Positions 15,919 through 24,458 of a DNA stretch of 64,000 nt are shown here, one piece after another. Origin of the DNA: JBGSIC01 sp041751875 (lineage in GTDB: Bacteria; Bdellovibrionota; FAC87; UBA2466; JACKAF01). The position numbers and the translations under genes were made by a program. Location: contig JBGSIC010000018.1 in assembly GCA_041751875.1 (NCBI GenBank), forward strand, positions 1 through 64,000, read 5' to 3'. Position 1 is the stretch's first letter. Each line of letters begins with the position of its first letter. Below the pieces are notes generated by a model, which was not told the origin of the DNA, did not search any database, and saw only the letters and a program-made list of their open reading frames with translations.

Positions 15919-16482
15919 ATGAGTAAAGCGTTTACCAAAGAGACGGATGGAGCGGATGACGACGATCAGGATTTAGAATCCAGCGCCCCCGCGGTTCCAG
16001 CCGGTAGTAAAAATTATATGACCCCCGCGGGTAACGCCAAACTGCGAGCGGAACTGCGCAATTTGCTCGATGTGGTTCGCCCCGAGGTCACCGCGACCGT
16101 GCAGTGGGCGGCTTCGTTGGGAGACCGTTCGGAGAACGCTGATTATATTTATGGTAAGCGTCGTCTGCGAGAAATTGATCGGCGCATCCGGTTTTTGACC
16201 AAGCGCCTTGAATCGGCGGAAATCGTAGATCCGGCTGAACAGAGTTCGGATCAGGTGCGCTTCGGTGCCACGGTCACCGTGCGCTACGAAAGCGGTGAAG
16301 AAAGAACTTTTTCCATCGTCGGAATTGATGAAACAGAAATCAAAAGAGGCCGTATCAGTTGGATCTCTCCCATCGGTCGCGCACTCTTAAATTCACGGGT
16401 CGGTGATCTTATTAGCTTTCGCTCTCCCAAAGGCGAAGAAGAGCTTGAGATTCTTAGTCTGAAGTATATCGCCCTCGACTAG
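15919..16482 (+). CDS. greB: Transcription elongation factor GreB
   Basis: This encodes 187 residues. It has an acidic N-terminal extension, then the coiled-coil domain (MTPAGNAKLRAELRNLLDVV, SLGDRSENADYIYGKRRLRE), whose tip acidic residues reach the RNA polymerase active site, and a C-terminal FKBP-like domain (ISWISPIGRALLNSRVGD). GreB rescues backtracked polymerase by triggering cleavage of the RNA 3' end. The start at 15919 follows AAAAGGGC. It is probably monocistronic or in an operon with the GNAT gene. Confidence 0.95.
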   Translation: MSKAFTKETDGADDDDQDLESSAPAVPAGSKNYMTPAGNAKLRAELRNLLDVVRPEVTATVQWAASLGDRSENADYIYGKRRLREIDRRIRFLTKRLESAEIVDPAEQSSDQVRFGATVTVRYESGEERTFSIVGIDETEIKRGRISWISPIGRALLNSRVGDLISFRSPKGEEELEILSLKYIALD

Positions 16483-16599
16483 TGTCGTCATAAATCCCAG
16501 ATATGGCGAGCATCGTGCGAAGCTATTGGTTTTCCCCTCTCATTCAGCCGTAAAGTAGAAATCAGGTAGTTCGAATTGTTAAATGGATAGGGGAATCAT

Positions 16600-17136
16600 A
16601 TGAAAAAAATTAAATGGGCTTTATGGGCTGCGCTGCTGTTGGCGCCATTCGCGCACGGGGCAGACGAAGTGTTTAACTGTTGGGACAGTAGTTTCGCTTA
16701 CACAACACTTTCAGTCGAGGAACACGGGGATGGGCTATTATTTGCATTCAAGACACAGGATTTGCGACGGGTAACTTCTCTGACGGGATTAAAACTACAG
16801 TCCTGGGGTGAAAGCCAGGTTCTTTTTGGGATCGACAAGGATGCGTGCCAGTTTCATCCTACCGAGCCAAGGGTGATGAGTTGCTTTGGCGTGACCACCG
16901 TTGATGTGCAGTACAGTCCTGAGGGAAACAAGCCAAAAAAGGGCGAGCGTCTCTACGGCCAAATCTCGGTAGAAACGAGTTTGTTGGACCGCATTGAAGT
17001 GGGTTCGAACGGCACTTCTTATTTAGATGCCGAGATTCGTTTGGATCAGGGTGCGGGCAAAATAGGGATGGAGAGATTATTGTTCCGATTGGAAGATGAC
17101 GGCACGTGCCGTGCTCCTAACAACAGCACACCCTAA
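16600..17136 (+). CDS. Exported protein of unknown function
   Basis: This encodes 178 residues with a signal peptide (MKKIKWALWAALLLAPFAHG) and AGGGGAA before the ATG. The mature part is beta-rich and carries four Cys (FNCWDSS, DACQFHP, VMSCFG, GTCRAP), which suggests disulfides in the periplasm. No family is recognised. A hairpin-plus-T-run follows at 17155. Confidence 0.72.
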   Translation: MKKIKWALWAALLLAPFAHGADEVFNCWDSSFAYTTLSVEEHGDGLLFAFKTQDLRRVTSLTGLKLQSWGESQVLFGIDKDACQFHPTEPRVMSCFGVTTVDVQYSPEGNKPKKGERLYGQISVETSLLDRIEVGSNGTSYLDAEIRLDQGAGKIGMERLLFRLEDDGTCRAPNNSTP

Positions 17137-17154
17137 AAGATACCGTTCCAGTAC

Positions 17155-17190
17155 AACTTGTGGTACCTGAGATCGGGTACCGCAAGTTTT
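17155..17190 (+). terminator. Hairpin with short T-run, likely intrinsic terminator (or leader hairpin of the GST gene)
   Basis: Arms 17155-17167 (AACTTGTGGTACC) and 17176-17188 pair over 13 bases with one T/G mismatch that is a U-G pair in RNA. TTTT follows. It lies 19 bases after the exported protein gene and before the GST start at 17207, so it could also act as an attenuator or an operator. Confidence 0.55.
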
Positions 17191-17206
17191 CTGGAGTAGA
17201 AGAAAA

Positions 17207-17809
17207 ATGAAACTGTTTTATCTGCGACACGCCTGTTCGTTAGCCCCCCACATGTTGGCCGAAGAAATGGGCATCAAGCTCGAACTGGAAATGATGAACA
17301 AAAAGGATCGTTCGGCGCTTTTGAAATACAACCCGAAAGGGCAGGTTCCCACTCTAGTTCTCGACAACGGAAAAGTGCTGACCGAAACCGGTGTGATTTT
17401 GCAGTATCTTGCTGATCTGCAACCTGAGAAGGGAATGATTCCGAAGTGGGGAACCTGGGAACGGTATCAGTGCATGGAATGGATCAACTATGTAGCAGCC
17501 GAGCTTCACAAAGCATTCGGTGCTTTCTTTACTCACGGCAAGGAACTCGATGACGCTGCCAAAGGCGTGTATCGCAAAGCTCTGGAAAAAAAGTATGCTT
17601 GGCTGAATTCTCACCTAGAGGATCATCAGTTTCTTTCGGGAATAACTTATACGGTGCCAGATATTTACGCTTTTGTGGTTCTCAATTGGTCGAAGGGAGC
17701 GAGTGTGAATCTGCAGGATTACCCTGCTATCTATCGTTTCTGCGAACAGATTAAAGCTCGGCCTGCAACGAAGATCGCCATGGACGCGGAGCAAAAAAGT
17801 CCTCTGTGA
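17207..17809 (+). CDS. Glutathione S-transferase, beta-class-like
   Basis: This encodes 200 residues. The N-terminal thioredoxin fold starts MKLFYLRHACSLAPHM, where the Cys is the beta-class catalytic residue, and continues with NPKGQVPTLVLDNGKVLTET (cis-Pro and the Glu-Thr glutathione site). The C-terminal all-helical domain (YTVPDIYAFVVLNW) follows. It conjugates glutathione or acts as a thiol peroxidase; the substrate is unknown. ATG 17207 is preceded by GGAG. Length matches the family. Confidence 0.92.
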   Translation: MKLFYLRHACSLAPHMLAEEMGIKLELEMMNKKDRSALLKYNPKGQVPTLVLDNGKVLTETGVILQYLADLQPEKGMIPKWGTWERYQCMEWINYVAAELHKAFGAFFTHGKELDDAAKGVYRKALEKKYAWLNSHLEDHQFLSGITYTVPDIYAFVVLNWSKGASVNLQDYPAIYRFCEQIKARPATKIAMDAEQKSPL

Positions 17810-17976
17810 GATAGACTGAAATTTGTCACTGTCGTCTAAGGATAAGCTAAAAACCGATTTTATCTGGGCTGTCGGTAGACTAAAAGAATGCACGCGCACT
17901 CCTTAATTTCTCAAGTAAATTTGTCCATTGGGGAATCCAGCCGTGTCTGGAACAGGTTTTGCTCCATTAGACGCCC

Positions 17977-18786
17977 GTGGTGTGGTGGCGTGGAATTTTA
18001 TTGCTTTGGGTATGTGCGATGATGTCTGCGCGCACGTCTGTTGCCAATCCTGGCGAAGAACATTCCGTGTCGATCAGTCCGAAACCGCTCGTCTTATTGC
18101 CCCGCAAGATTGAAAAGCGTGTGGAGTGTTTGGCGTTGGAACCCCAGACGCTTTTTCCTGCTGAATGTTGTGATTCTGAAACCGAGAAATTGAAAGAAAT
18201 TGGCGAGGCGGCTTTCAAGGAACGTTACGGCGAGAAGGCGGAGTTTAAGGGCTACACACTTTTCCGCGATCCCTTCGACCCCGAATCAAAAGAAATCAAT
18301 TTCGCGTTAGGAACCGATTGCTCCCATTTTGTGCACCGGATTTATCAGATAATGGGTGCTAGCTACCCCTACGCTAAAACGCGAGATTTTATTCACGTGT
18401 TTAAGGCTAAGAGATCGGGAGTGAGCGCGGAAGACTACTATGCGACCGCCACAGCGAGCGGTGTACCGATTAAAATGAAGCCCGAGGAATGGGTAAGGCT
18501 CTACAACAGCTTTACGATTGTTAAGCCCGCCGATGTAAAGCCCAGTGATTTAGTTGTCGTTCCCAAAGAAGTCGGCGAATACGGCAAGCGTGGTCATGTG
18601 ATGATGGTGAAAACGGCCGATCCACTGGAAGTCATTCACGCCAAGAATAAGGATGAAGGGATTGTCGTGGAACCCTTAGCGCAGGCTGAGGAGAATGTGG
18701 CTCTCAAGGATCTCTACTATCTCCGTTGGACAGGCTCTCTTGCGGCCGTCCCTAATGTAAAAAACTACAGTGACTTTATCCGCTAA
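17977..18786 (+). CDS. Exported NlpC/P60-like cysteine peptidase
   Basis: This encodes 269 residues from GTG 17977. A signal peptide (RGILLLWVCAMMSARTSVA) is followed by about 80 residues and then the catalytic Cys block (GTDCSHFVHRIYQ). The His block (KRGHVMMVK) and an IHAKNK segment follow at the right spacing. NlpC/P60 enzymes usually cut peptide crosslinks in peptidoglycan. A periplasmic role in wall remodelling is likely. The overall sequence is diverged, so the substrate could differ. Confidence 0.8.
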   Translation: MVWWRGILLLWVCAMMSARTSVANPGEEHSVSISPKPLVLLPRKIEKRVECLALEPQTLFPAECCDSETEKLKEIGEAAFKERYGEKAEFKGYTLFRDPFDPESKEINFALGTDCSHFVHRIYQIMGASYPYAKTRDFIHVFKAKRSGVSAEDYYATATASGVPIKMKPEEWVRLYNSFTIVKPADVKPSDLVVVPKEVGEYGKRGHVMMVKTADPLEVIHAKNKDEGIVVEPLAQAEENVALKDLYYLRWTGSLAAVPNVKNYSDFIR

Positions 18787-18832
18787 TTTTCGTCGAGCTA
18801 AGTCCCTGAGTCTAATCCGAAATCTCTGAAAC

Positions 18833-18861
18833 TTGCCTCTACGCCGCGAAAACGCTATAAA
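18833..18861 (+). promoter_or_regulatory. Sigma70-type promoter
   Basis: TTGCCT (18833-18838) and TATAAA (18856-18861) are separated by exactly 17 bases and lie upstream of the ATG at 18898. A start near 18868 gives a 30-base leader. Confidence 0.6.
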
Positions 18862-18897
18862 TACTTTTCAACCCAACTTTGGAGCTATCTTATTTTA

Positions 18898-19971
18898 ATG
18901 CGGGCATCGTTTATACGAGCACGGTCGTTGTTCCCATACATAGCATTAAGCCTAGCGCTTCTTGCCTCCCCGGCTTTTCCTCTCGTAAGGGCCAATCCGG
19001 CTCCGGTACTCCAAGAGACCTTTGAGTCTCAGTTGCACACCTTACCTCCCATTGTTCAAGCTCACTACGCTACGCGACTCTACCGAATTACTGGCGAGGA
19101 TAAGTATGTGTTTAGTTGCTTGTATGGGGCTCACGTCCAAGCCAGTGGATTGGAAGAGAGTGTGGAACTGGTCAAGGATCCCGCCCATATTCAGGCCTAC
19201 ATCAAGGAGAGGATCCAGGAGCAGCCCAAAACATGGAAGGGCGAGCTTCGAAGAAAAGCCCTTCAGAAAGATGGCCGGTTTCTTTTTTTCGCCGAGAAGA
19301 TTATTTGGCCGATGGTGGTTCTCCAACAGCTTGGCCTACGTTCCGAGCACCACGAGGAACTTATCGCTGAGTTGAAAAAAGAAAATTTGCGGCAGTTGTT
19401 TTTGCGACCGGATATCGTCGAAGCGTGGGCCGCACAAACTCCCAACAGAGTAGTGTGGCTGCATCAATTGGGAATTACTGACCTGCGGCTGGAGGCAGTC
19501 CAAGCTTTTGCGCAGCAATTTCCCGATCCGGATAAATTAAAAGGGGAGCCTTATGCAAACTACATTTACGGCCTTACCCACTTCATTATTGCCGAGAGCG
19601 AATATTTTCAGAACTTCATTCCCCGATCGCACTACGAATGGATTTTTGCTCACTTTGAGCAGAATATCGACAAGATCATTAGGGAAACCAAACCCGATGT
19701 GGTGGCTGAAGTAGGGCTCTCCTTTTTATTGGCAGGTATGCCTACCCATCCGGCAGTGAAAAAATGTCGGAAGGCGATATACGCAGAAATTGACCCGGTT
19801 TACGGTATGATTCCCTCCACAGAGGGTGAGTGGGACCTCGCCAGTGGGGAACACCGCAATGTGCTCGCCGTGCTGCTGTTTCGCTTGGGCTCCAAGCTAC
19901 ATGAGGGTCCTGTCTTAGGAAATTTTTCTTCGGTGGTGGAATACCTACCGGAATCGGTTACCACAAAATAG
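18898..19971 (+). CDS. Exported helical protein of unknown function (possibly DUF3541-like)
   Basis: This encodes 357 residues. The N-terminus is a signal peptide (LFPYIALSLALLASPAFPLVRA). The mature part is helical with a segment YGLTHFIIAESEYFQNFIP and a late HRNVLAVLLFRLG. The layout faintly recalls DUF3541 proteins, but I am not sure. It ends four bases before the stop of the convergent LamG-type gene at 19975. Confidence 0.7.
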   Translation: MRASFIRARSLFPYIALSLALLASPAFPLVRANPAPVLQETFESQLHTLPPIVQAHYATRLYRITGEDKYVFSCLYGAHVQASGLEESVELVKDPAHIQAYIKERIQEQPKTWKGELRRKALQKDGRFLFFAEKIIWPMVVLQQLGLRSEHHEELIAELKKENLRQLFLRPDIVEAWAAQTPNRVVWLHQLGITDLRLEAVQAFAQQFPDPDKLKGEPYANYIYGLTHFIIAESEYFQNFIPRSHYEWIFAHFEQNIDKIIRETKPDVVAEVGLSFLLAGMPTHPAVKKCRKAIYAEIDPVYGMIPSTEGEWDLASGEHRNVLAVLLFRLGSKLHEGPVLGNFSSVVEYLPESVTTK

Positions 19972-19974
19972 ACG

Positions 19975-20799
19975 TCAAGGGACGTCTGTCACAAAGTCTG
20001 AGCTCTCGACATTAATCAAAGTCGAATCGAATCCCCCGGCCGTATCGGTCAAGGTGGGCTGGGTATCGTCGTCTCCCATTTTCCAGAAGCCGCGTAAGCT
20101 CGAAGAGGATGAGTAGTTTCCTGTATCGGTTGTGGGATCAAACTCTGAACTACCGTTGAAGACTTCCGTAATTTCAGGGCCGGAAAGTTCGGTGTTCCAA
20201 ATGGATACCTGGTCAATTTTGACGTTTGTATACGTGGTACCGAGAGCGCCAAATTGAAGCCCCTTATTCGGGATTCGCTGAACTTGTGGGGGGTACCCTG
20301 TGGTAGCACGTTGTACACCGTCGACGTAGAGGCGGACGTTATTGGAACCGGCTGCTTCGTTAAAAGTACCCACAATATGGTACCAGGTACCTGTGGCAAT
20401 ACCCGTATAGAAGACTTGATTGGTGCTCCAGTGGTTAACAAAAAAGACAAGACGTGAGGAAGCTACATTCCAGAAAAAGCCAAATCCATCATTCCATTGC
20501 CCATCCGTCGTGGTGCCGACGATTCCGGCGTTGGAAGCCGGCGTCGCGACCAACTTCATCCAGTAACTAATTGTGAAAAGTTCGAGCCGAGCATTATCAA
20601 GGATATCGTCAATGAGATCAGTGGTGATGGCTTGTTCATTAACGCCATCAAATAAAGTGGAGTAAGGTCCCGTTTCCGTAGTTCCCCCTCCGCCGCCACC
20701 TGCGGTCGAACCGGCACCCGCGCCGCCGCACTGATTGATTAAAGGTAGCGAACAAAGAAGTAGGAATAGGAAAAGCGATCGCTGCTGTATTTTTCGCAT
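19975..20799 (-). CDS. LamG/concanavalin-fold lipoprotein
   Basis: This encodes 274 residues. A hydrophobic signal ends in LINQC, a relaxed lipobox, and is followed by a Gly-rich linker. The rest is one LamG-like laminin/concanavalin fold: YSTLFDGVNEQAI, FTISYWMKL, GTWYHIVGTFNEA, NVRLYVDGVQ, and KIDQVSIWNTELSGPEITEVFN. Such domains bind glycans or proteins on the outside of cells. It is probably surface-exposed. It has an extended -10 promoter upstream. Confidence 0.85.
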   Translation of the reverse strand: MRKIQQRSLFLFLLLCSLPLINQCGGAGAGSTAGGGGGGTTETGPYSTLFDGVNEQAITTDLIDDILDNARLELFTISYWMKLVATPASNAGIVGTTTDGQWNDGFGFFWNVASSRLVFFVNHWSTNQVFYTGIATGTWYHIVGTFNEAAGSNNVRLYVDGVQRATTGYPPQVQRIPNKGLQFGALGTTYTNVKIDQVSIWNTELSGPEITEVFNGSSEFDPTTDTGNYSSSSSLRGFWKMGDDDTQPTLTDTAGGFDSTLINVESSDFVTDVP

Positions 20800-20834
20800 A
20801 CGTACTACTCCACAGTGGTGGACAACATGTAACT

Positions 20835-20843
20835 ATTATAACA
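20835..20843 (-). promoter_or_regulatory. Extended -10 promoter for the LamG lipoprotein
   Basis: On the minus strand TG-T-TATAAT is a perfect extended -10 element. A start near 20828 leaves about 28 bases to the ATG at 20799. The -35 region is weak, as is usual for extended -10 promoters. Confidence 0.6.
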
Positions 20844-20917
20844 TCCAAACCCTGGTCAGATTATGAAGAGTGATTGTGGATTGATGCGCCAATTATGACG
20901 ATTTCTTCACAATTGGC

Positions 20918-22444
20918 CTACTCGGACGTTTGAGTCGAGAAATCTTGCTCGGACGCGGCTTGGAGAATCTTAGCGACTGTTTGTTTTGTAAGTGGCTCAT
21001 CGAAATGGGAGAGTACCAACTCCCTAGTGACCACGCCATTGAACCTTGTCGAAACAAGCGTTTGCGTTTTTTGATTGGGTAACTTCAACAAGTAAGGGAT
21101 GCGGTCTTCAAATCGGTTGTCGTGCAGAAAAACCGCACGCGAAGCATGGTCGGAAGTTACGAGTAACGTCGTATCGTCCCAGCGTCCGGCTTTCTCCAAA
21201 GTATAGCGAAAGACTTCAAGCGCCTGATCGACTAAATGCAAATTTTGAAAGTAGCCTTCCAAATTGGATTCCGCAGTCGGATAGGCGTTCCCCATCTTTT
21301 TGCCGTAAATAATAGGATGATGGGGCACGGGAAAGTGGATGTAACTAAAATCAATTCGATCATCCGTAGCAAATTCCTGCGCATGTTTAAGAAGTGCCGT
21401 GTAGTTGCGTATGTGCCGATCTTCCGCAGAGCTGCCGAACGACACCAATTCGTAGAAAAAGGAGAGCGAGCTAGCAAGGGGATTTTGACTGTACGGTTGG
21501 CGGTTGATGCCATAGTGAGGGTAGCGCACACACACGTCGACCGTAGTACGAAATAACTCGCAGTAAGGGATATACCACCCTGCCACGGCTGAGTGCACTC
21601 CCCGGCCTCTTAAGTCATCGAAGAATGATTGCTCGGGAGACCACTGAACGGGAACCCCATCTCCCTTTAGAGTGTACTCAAGGGTGTTTTGCGGCGTGGG
21701 CACCAAGTGCGAGGCAAGTGGTCGCCCCAAGAAATAACCGGGAATGGATTTACTCGTATCTTCGCCAGGCTGAATGGCGTTTGTGGCAAAGTGAGCCGAC
21801 TCTTTAAGTCTGTCGATAGCCGGTAGGTGAAGACCCGACGGACGCTCAGGAAAACTCATGCGGTAGTCAAAGCCGTCAAAGAGCAACCATACGAAGCGCT
21901 GCCGCCCGGTTGCGCTGAGTTCTGCAGGGACTGTTTGAGGCGCCTTGCCCACCCGTAGGGGAAAGATCGAGGCCCCTTTGAGAAAAGTAATGAGCAGAAA
22001 AGGCGACAAGAGAATGAGGAAGGCTTCAATGGCTCGGCCAAAAACCTTGGGCCGCCGAATGGTAAGAACAATTCCAGAAAAAAGAAGTAGGAGCAGCACA
22101 AAGCCGGCACCCGACTGGCCCAGTTTCTCCACGATGAAACCAAAACTGATTCGGTAGTCGTTCACCGACAAGCGAGCCCCGTTCACAAGGAAGAAAAGAA
22201 AGGGGGTCAAAATCATATAGGCCGAAGGCGCGGGAAGAAAACGTTTTGCGAACTGCAACAGGAGATAGATTCCCGTCGCAACCAGGCAAATATTCAGAGT
22301 GAGCCCGAGAAAAGATCCTGGATAAGCGGCAAGCGATTCGTAGAACGGCTCCAAATACTTAGCGTCGAGAAGATCATTCCACTGCTTGAAGAAACAGAGG
22401 TTCGCGAGGCTGAACGAGGCAAGCAGTTCTTTGCGAGAAAACAT
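20918..22444 (-). CDS. Membrane-bound sulfatase/alkaline-phosphatase superfamily protein
   Basis: This encodes 508 residues. Four or five hydrophobic helices fill the first 175 residues. A periplasmic hydrolase domain follows, with the metal Asp in FVWLLFDGFDYR, the likely nucleophile region GEDTSKSIPG, the His pair in FPVPHHP, and TSDHAS. This layout is shared with phosphoethanolamine and phosphoglycerol transferases that modify lipid A or envelope glycans. The substrate is unknown. It is divergent from the gene at 22706. Confidence 0.82.
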   Translation of the reverse strand: MFSRKELLASFSLANLCFFKQWNDLLDAKYLEPFYESLAAYPGSFLGLTLNICLVATGIYLLLQFAKRFLPAPSAYMILTPFLFFLVNGARLSVNDYRISFGFIVEKLGQSGAGFVLLLLLFSGIVLTIRRPKVFGRAIEAFLILLSPFLLITFLKGASIFPLRVGKAPQTVPAELSATGRQRFVWLLFDGFDYRMSFPERPSGLHLPAIDRLKESAHFATNAIQPGEDTSKSIPGYFLGRPLASHLVPTPQNTLEYTLKGDGVPVQWSPEQSFFDDLRGRGVHSAVAGWYIPYCELFRTTVDVCVRYPHYGINRQPYSQNPLASSLSFFYELVSFGSSAEDRHIRNYTALLKHAQEFATDDRIDFSYIHFPVPHHPIIYGKKMGNAYPTAESNLEGYFQNLHLVDQALEVFRYTLEKAGRWDDTTLLVTSDHASRAVFLHDNRFEDRIPYLLKLPNQKTQTLVSTRFNGVVTRELVLSHFDEPLTKQTVAKILQAASEQDFSTQTSE

Positions 22445-22639
22445 GGAACTCTATTCTAAACGTTCAGGCAGGATGAGGCCAGCGAAGGGGCAATGACGTT
22501 TTGTGGTGGCGCGTTAAGTGGAGATTCTGAAGATGGGTAGTGACAAATTTGGGCGCTTCGAACACTAAATTGGCAGCCTGCCTGGCCGAGCTTTGTCTTT
22601 TTTCCGGATCCTGTCCCGACTGTCTGGCCTGTGGACACT

Positions 22640-22655
22640 TGGTACCACCCTTGCA
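22640..22655 (+). promoter_or_regulatory. Sigma54 (RpoN) -24/-12 promoter
   Basis: TGGTAC-CACCC-TTGCA matches the consensus with one -24 change (T for C) and the exact GG-N10-GC spacing. A start near 22666 gives a leader of about 40 bases to the ATG at 22706. Confidence 0.65.
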
Positions 22656-22705
22656 CAATGGAGTCGCTGAGGGCGGGTGGTAGCACACTTTTAAGGGGGC
22701 TTGCG

Positions 22706-23581
22706 ATGGCAAACGGGATTCTTTTGGCTGGGGCAATGATTTTTGGACTTCTGGTATCAAGCCAGACAGGTTATGCGCAGACCGCGCAACAGACGACGGT
22801 AAACGTCGACCTCGGAAATGTCGCCGAGAAACTCACCGCGAAGATGGAACACAATCAAACAGCACCTTCGACTCAAGCTCGTCCTACGACAGATAAAAAA
22901 CAAAAAGTTCAGACACGATTCAGCTACGAAGTGGTCCTAGCTTGCATGGAAGCTTCAGGCGTGGCCGAAAAAGGAAAGAATGGCGCGCTGGTGGTAGCTG
23001 CCCCCAAAAGTCTGTCGACGTCTCATGCTTCGATTCGGTTAAGTGACAAAGGAATGTTCCCCTATTCTGAAAAGCCCGCTCCTGGTGCTGACGATAACAA
23101 CCCGCTTCCGTGGACTCCTTTGATGGAACAACATTTTGTGCAGCTCATTCGTGACCACTACCGCTACACCAAAAAAGACGCTGCAGCCAAAGCGACTGTG
23201 AAGTCGGCTGCCGCAGCAATGCGTCCCGTAACAGCTAAAGAAAATGAAAATCTTAAGCGTTTGGAATTGAAAGTGCGCGATATGAATAGTGATGCCGAAG
23301 TGGGCGGCAACGAGTTTCAAACCAAGAAGGCCAGTGCGATGAAGGCTTTCTACGAATCACTTTTTAACTATGAGAAGAATCGCTTGAATGGCCGATCACA
23401 GCCGCAAGCAGCGACTCCGGCAAAAACGGACAACCGCTTCAACCAGCTCGAAAACGGATTTGCTTCCTGTGAAAAAATGCTCGAAGGACGCAATTCCCGC
23501 AAAGCGAAAACCACTGCTCGTAAAGCTACTCCGAAACTTGAAATCGCGAATAAGCCAGTTCCGGCTAATTCGATTCGCTAG
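22706..23581 (+). CDS. Exported protein of unknown function under a sigma54 promoter
   Basis: This encodes 291 residues. ATG 22706 starts a signal peptide (MANGILLAGAMIFGLLVSS, cut near GYAQ) after AGGGGG; earlier ATGs at 22631 and 22658 fall upstream of or in the sigma54 promoter. The mature part is Ala/Lys/Thr-rich with low-complexity linkers, a KVQTRFSYEVVLACMEASGV helix and a conserved-looking ending NGFASCEKML; the two Cys could pair. No family is recognised. An intrinsic terminator follows at 23615. Confidence 0.75.
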   Translation: MANGILLAGAMIFGLLVSSQTGYAQTAQQTTVNVDLGNVAEKLTAKMEHNQTAPSTQARPTTDKKQKVQTRFSYEVVLACMEASGVAEKGKNGALVVAAPKSLSTSHASIRLSDKGMFPYSEKPAPGADDNNPLPWTPLMEQHFVQLIRDHYRYTKKDAAAKATVKSAAAAMRPVTAKENENLKRLELKVRDMNSDAEVGGNEFQTKKASAMKAFYESLFNYEKNRLNGRSQPQAATPAKTDNRFNQLENGFASCEKMLEGRNSRKAKTTARKATPKLEIANKPVPANSIR

Positions 23582-23614
23582 TTCATTCACCTTGCTGAAA
23601 ATTCAGGGCAAAAA

Positions 23615-23644
23615 AAAGGCGGCTTGTAATAGCCGCCTTTATTT
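23615..23644 (+). terminator. Intrinsic terminator (possibly bidirectional)
   Basis: A 10-bp perfect stem, AAAGGCGGCT (23615-23624) with AGCCGCCTTT (23631-23640), has a six-base loop and T-rich sequence after it. An A-run before it makes it usable on the other strand too. It ends the gene at 22706. Confidence 0.85.
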
Positions 23645-23804
23645 TAGCCAGAGCCGTATCCCCCGAAGGGGTGTGCTCGAACTAGTTAAACGGTAGATCT
23701 GTTCCGCGGCGGTGGCAAGAGCCCCCGTAAAATCATTCCTCCTCTAGCCCTCTTGCCCAATTCCAAAGCTTCTGCTAACACCATAAAAATTCCCCACATT
23801 TCGA

Positions 23805-23833
23805 TTGACTTCTAATCATTACTTTCCTGTAAT
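23805..23833 (+). promoter_or_regulatory. Sigma70-type promoter of the nuoB-rrf2-suf operon
   Basis: TTGACT (23805-23810) and TGTAAT (23828-23833) are 17 bases apart. A start near 23841 gives a leader of about 72 bases to nuoB at 23913. Overlapping sequence may hold the site of the Rrf2 regulator encoded in the operon, but no known IscR palindrome stands out. Confidence 0.65.
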
Positions 23834-23912
23834 GTATCCGCAAATTGCGCACTAGGCATAGGGCATTGAATGACTCTCCCTTTGAGGGGTGGAGTCGGCT
23901 TAAGGAGTCAAT

Positions 23913-24422
23913 ATGACGGCAGAAGGCGGCGTAGTTACCACTACCGTTGATGATGTTATTAAATGGGGACGTACTAACTCCCTTTGGCCCCTTACCTTTG
24001 GTCTGGCTTGTTGCGCGATTGAAATGATGGCCACCGGAGCCGCTGATTATGATTTGGAACGCTTTGGTTGTGGTGTCTTTAGAGCGACGCCCCGACAAGC
24101 GGATCTAATGATTGTCGCGGGAACGGTGACACTCAAGATGGCTTCCCGTATTCGCATTTTGTACGATCAGATGCCCGAGCCCAAATGGGTCATCTCGATG
24201 GGGAGCTGTTCGAACAAGGGCGGCCCTTACTGGCAGCATGGATACCATGTGCTTAAAGGGGTTGATCGCATCGTGCCGGTGGACATTTACGTTCCCGGTT
24301 GTCCTCCACGTCCTGAGACTCTGCTGGAAGCCGTCATGGTCCTACAAAAGAAAATCCGAACCCAGCAGTCCGCGATGGGCGGTATTTTTGGTGGTTTGCT
24401 GACCAAACGAGCTACCGCTTAA
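23913..24422 (+). CDS. nuoB: NADH-quinone oxidoreductase subunit B
   Basis: This encodes 169 residues. The four cluster-N2 cysteines are present: the tandem pair in FGLACCAIEMM, one in MGSCSNKGG and one in VPGCPPRPE. In complex I this subunit passes electrons from the [4Fe-4S] N2 cluster to quinone at the membrane interface. No other nuo gene is nearby, so it stands alone at the head of the suf operon, 36 bases before rrf2. It may serve a complex I encoded elsewhere, or another hydrogenase-like module. Confidence 0.93.
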   Translation: MTAEGGVVTTTVDDVIKWGRTNSLWPLTFGLACCAIEMMATGAADYDLERFGCGVFRATPRQADLMIVAGTVTLKMASRIRILYDQMPEPKWVISMGSCSNKGGPYWQHGYHVLKGVDRIVPVDIYVPGCPPRPETLLEAVMVLQKKIRTQQSAMGGIFGGLLTKRATA

Positions 24423-24458
24423 CCGTCGCTAGTCTTTAATTTTGGAGTAAAGGTTGAG

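Larger units (their letters stand above)
23582..23912 (+). other. 331-base intergenic region before nuoB
   Basis: It holds the terminator at 23615-23644 and the promoter at 23805-23833, both listed separately. I see no ORF or structured RNA of note in the remainder. The ATG at 23913 has AAGGAG before it. Confidence 0.6.

Noticed and set aside
22456..22760. Open frames on the minus strand over the region before the exported protein gene
   Set aside because: They overlap the sigma54 promoter and the signal-peptide start of the gene at 22706, with no ribosome-binding site and no recognisable fold.
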